Source of the DNA: Pirellulales bacterium | Lineage (GTDB): Bacteria; Planctomycetota; Planctomycetia; Pirellulales; Thermoguttaceae | Direction: 5' to 3' | Length of the DNA stretch: 6,745 nt | Assembly (NCBI GenBank): GCA_030617125.1 | Contig: JAUWWA010000095.1 | Location: 1 to 6,745 of the forward strand | Part shown: positions 6,138 to 6,745 of the stretch, in pieces | How the letters are laid out: the number at the start of each line of letters is the position of its first letter | Position numbering within the stretch: position 1 is the stretch's first letter | Made by a program: the position numbers and the translations under genes | Notes under the pieces: generated by a model | Seen by the model: the letters and a program-made list of their open reading frames with translations, nothing else | Database searches by the model: none | What the model was told of the DNA's origin: nothing

Positions 6138-6745
6138 TCATGCGGTCTGTCGATGAGTTACTCGGGTAGACCCAATGAATCGGGTCACTACGAACGGGGT
6201 TTTCTGAGGCATGGCTTCGCTTAGCCCCACCCACAGCCGGCAGTTCATTTCCGCGACCCGCTCGATGGCGAACGGGCTGGCCGCGAACCGTCGCAAGGCC
6301 CCCTCGCGCGTCCGGTCCGACGGCCCCTTGGCCACGGCCGCCTCCACGGCCTCGGCCCATTGCCGGTCGGATGCCGCGAGCGGCAGGTAGCGGATATCGT
6401 CGAGCCGCTCGGCGATCTCCCGTACGCCCGGCAGATCGCTGGCGACCACCGGCGTGCCCGCCGCCGCTGCTTCCTGCACGACGCCGGGGAGTCCCTCCCA
6501 CCTTGAGGGAAAGATCAACACGTCGGCCGCCATGAGCAGCCGGGGTACGTCGCCGCGCTCGCCGCAGAGTGTTACATGCCGCGTGATGCCCAACTCCTCG
6601 ACGCGTTGTTGCAGGCGCCGTGAGGAGTTTTCGTCCCCACGGCCGACGACGAGCAGTCTTGCCTGTGGTCGGCGCTTGAGCAGCTCGGCAAAGACAGCGA
6701 TCAGCCGCAAATGGTTCTTCTGCGGGGCGATTCGGCCGACGTGGA
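6138..6745 (-). CDS. GT4-family glycosyltransferase, C-terminal part (5' end beyond right edge)
   Basis: The frame is open through the right edge, so only about 201 C-terminal residues are visible. The first complete codon is at 6741-6743, and the fragment begins HVGRIAPQKNHLRLIAVF. The internal TTG at 6710 is not a plausible start because the nucleotide-sugar site (Arg and Lys of GRIAPQKNH) lies upstream of it. The donor domain continues with LCGERGDVPRLL, DVLIFPS and an intact EX7E motif in WEGLPGVVQEAAAAG (first Glu at 6495-6497). It aligns along its visible length with the next gene, with roughly half the residues identical by eye and one 5-codon gap, so the two are tandem paralogs. It ends with about 24 extra residues (after RLWVGLSEAM) encoded by lower-GC DNA. 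That tail has no counterpart in the paralog and may be readthrough of a disrupted end. Confidence 0.9.
   Translation of the reverse strand, partial: HVGRIAPQKNHLRLIAVFAELLKRRPQARLLVVGRGDENSSRRLQQRVEELGITRHVTLCGERGDVPRLLMAADVLIFPSRWEGLPGVVQEAAAAGTPVVASDLPGVREIAERLDDIRYLPLAASDRQWAEAVEAAVAKGPSDRTREGALRRFAASPFAIERVAEMNCRLWVGLSEAMPQKTPFVVTRFIGSTRVTHRQTA

Noticed and set aside
6126..6140. Small inverted repeat AATG-ATTG-CATT near the end of the upstream glycosyltransferase, considered as a terminator
   Set aside because: The stem is four AT-rich base pairs with no following T-run on the minus strand, which is too weak for a terminator or operator.
6138..6710. A short separate gene starting at 6710
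   Set aside because: The codon at 6710 is TTG inside a conserved donor-site segment (HVGRIAPQKNHLRL) that continues to the window edge, so this is the tail of a longer gene.

Overview
The window is one stretch of a cell-surface glycan (polysaccharide) biosynthesis cluster. Every supported gene lies on the minus strand, so transcription runs from the right edge to the left edge. The DNA is GC-rich (roughly 60-65% by eye) and the coding regions are almost gap-free. The GC content, the compact operon and the style of the glycosyltransferases (for example the MRIIYLHQYFNTPEMAGSTH opening of the 412-residue enzyme) suggest a Planctomycetota-like bacterium. That assignment is inference from recalled family resemblance, because no taxonomic marker gene is present.

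Layout in transcription order: (1) the C-terminal part of a GT4 glycosyltransferase entering from the right edge (6745-6138); (2) an 87-bp spacer, the only real gap; (3) a complete GT4 glycosyltransferase paralogous to the first (6050-4857); (4) a multi-pass membrane O-antigen polymerase/ligase-family protein (4864-3497); (5) a GT4 glycosyltransferase (3500-2397); (6) a WbuB-like GT4 glycosyltransferase (2400-1162); (7) a PglC-type monotopic phosphoglycosyl transferase (1160-477); (8) the N-terminal 160 residues of a PglD/NeuD-type sugar N/O-acyltransferase that leaves the window on the left (480-1). From gene 3 onward the junctions are an 8-bp overlap, two 4-bp ATGA overlaps, a 1-bp gap and a third ATGA overlap. 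This indicates a single translationally coupled transcript.

How they fit together: the PglC-like enzyme would load the first sugar-phosphate onto undecaprenyl phosphate. The PglD-like enzyme would finish that sugar by acetylating an amino group on the nucleotide-linked precursor (UDP-diNAc-bacillosamine in the characterised case). The four GT4 enzymes would extend the repeat unit from nucleotide sugars on the cytoplasmic face. The Wzy/WaaL-family membrane protein would polymerise or transfer it on the other side of the membrane. No flippase, chain-length regulator, export protein, oligosaccharyltransferase or aminotransferase/dehydratase lies in this window. If the model is right, they should lie in the flanks.

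I found no RNA gene, insertion sequence, CRISPR array, convincing promoter or terminator. I see no clearly unprecedented system. The points most worth a second look are the PglC-PglD pairing inside a Wzy-type cluster, the tandem GT4 duplication with its unusual low-GC junction, and the degenerate EX7E motif in the WbuB-like enzyme.
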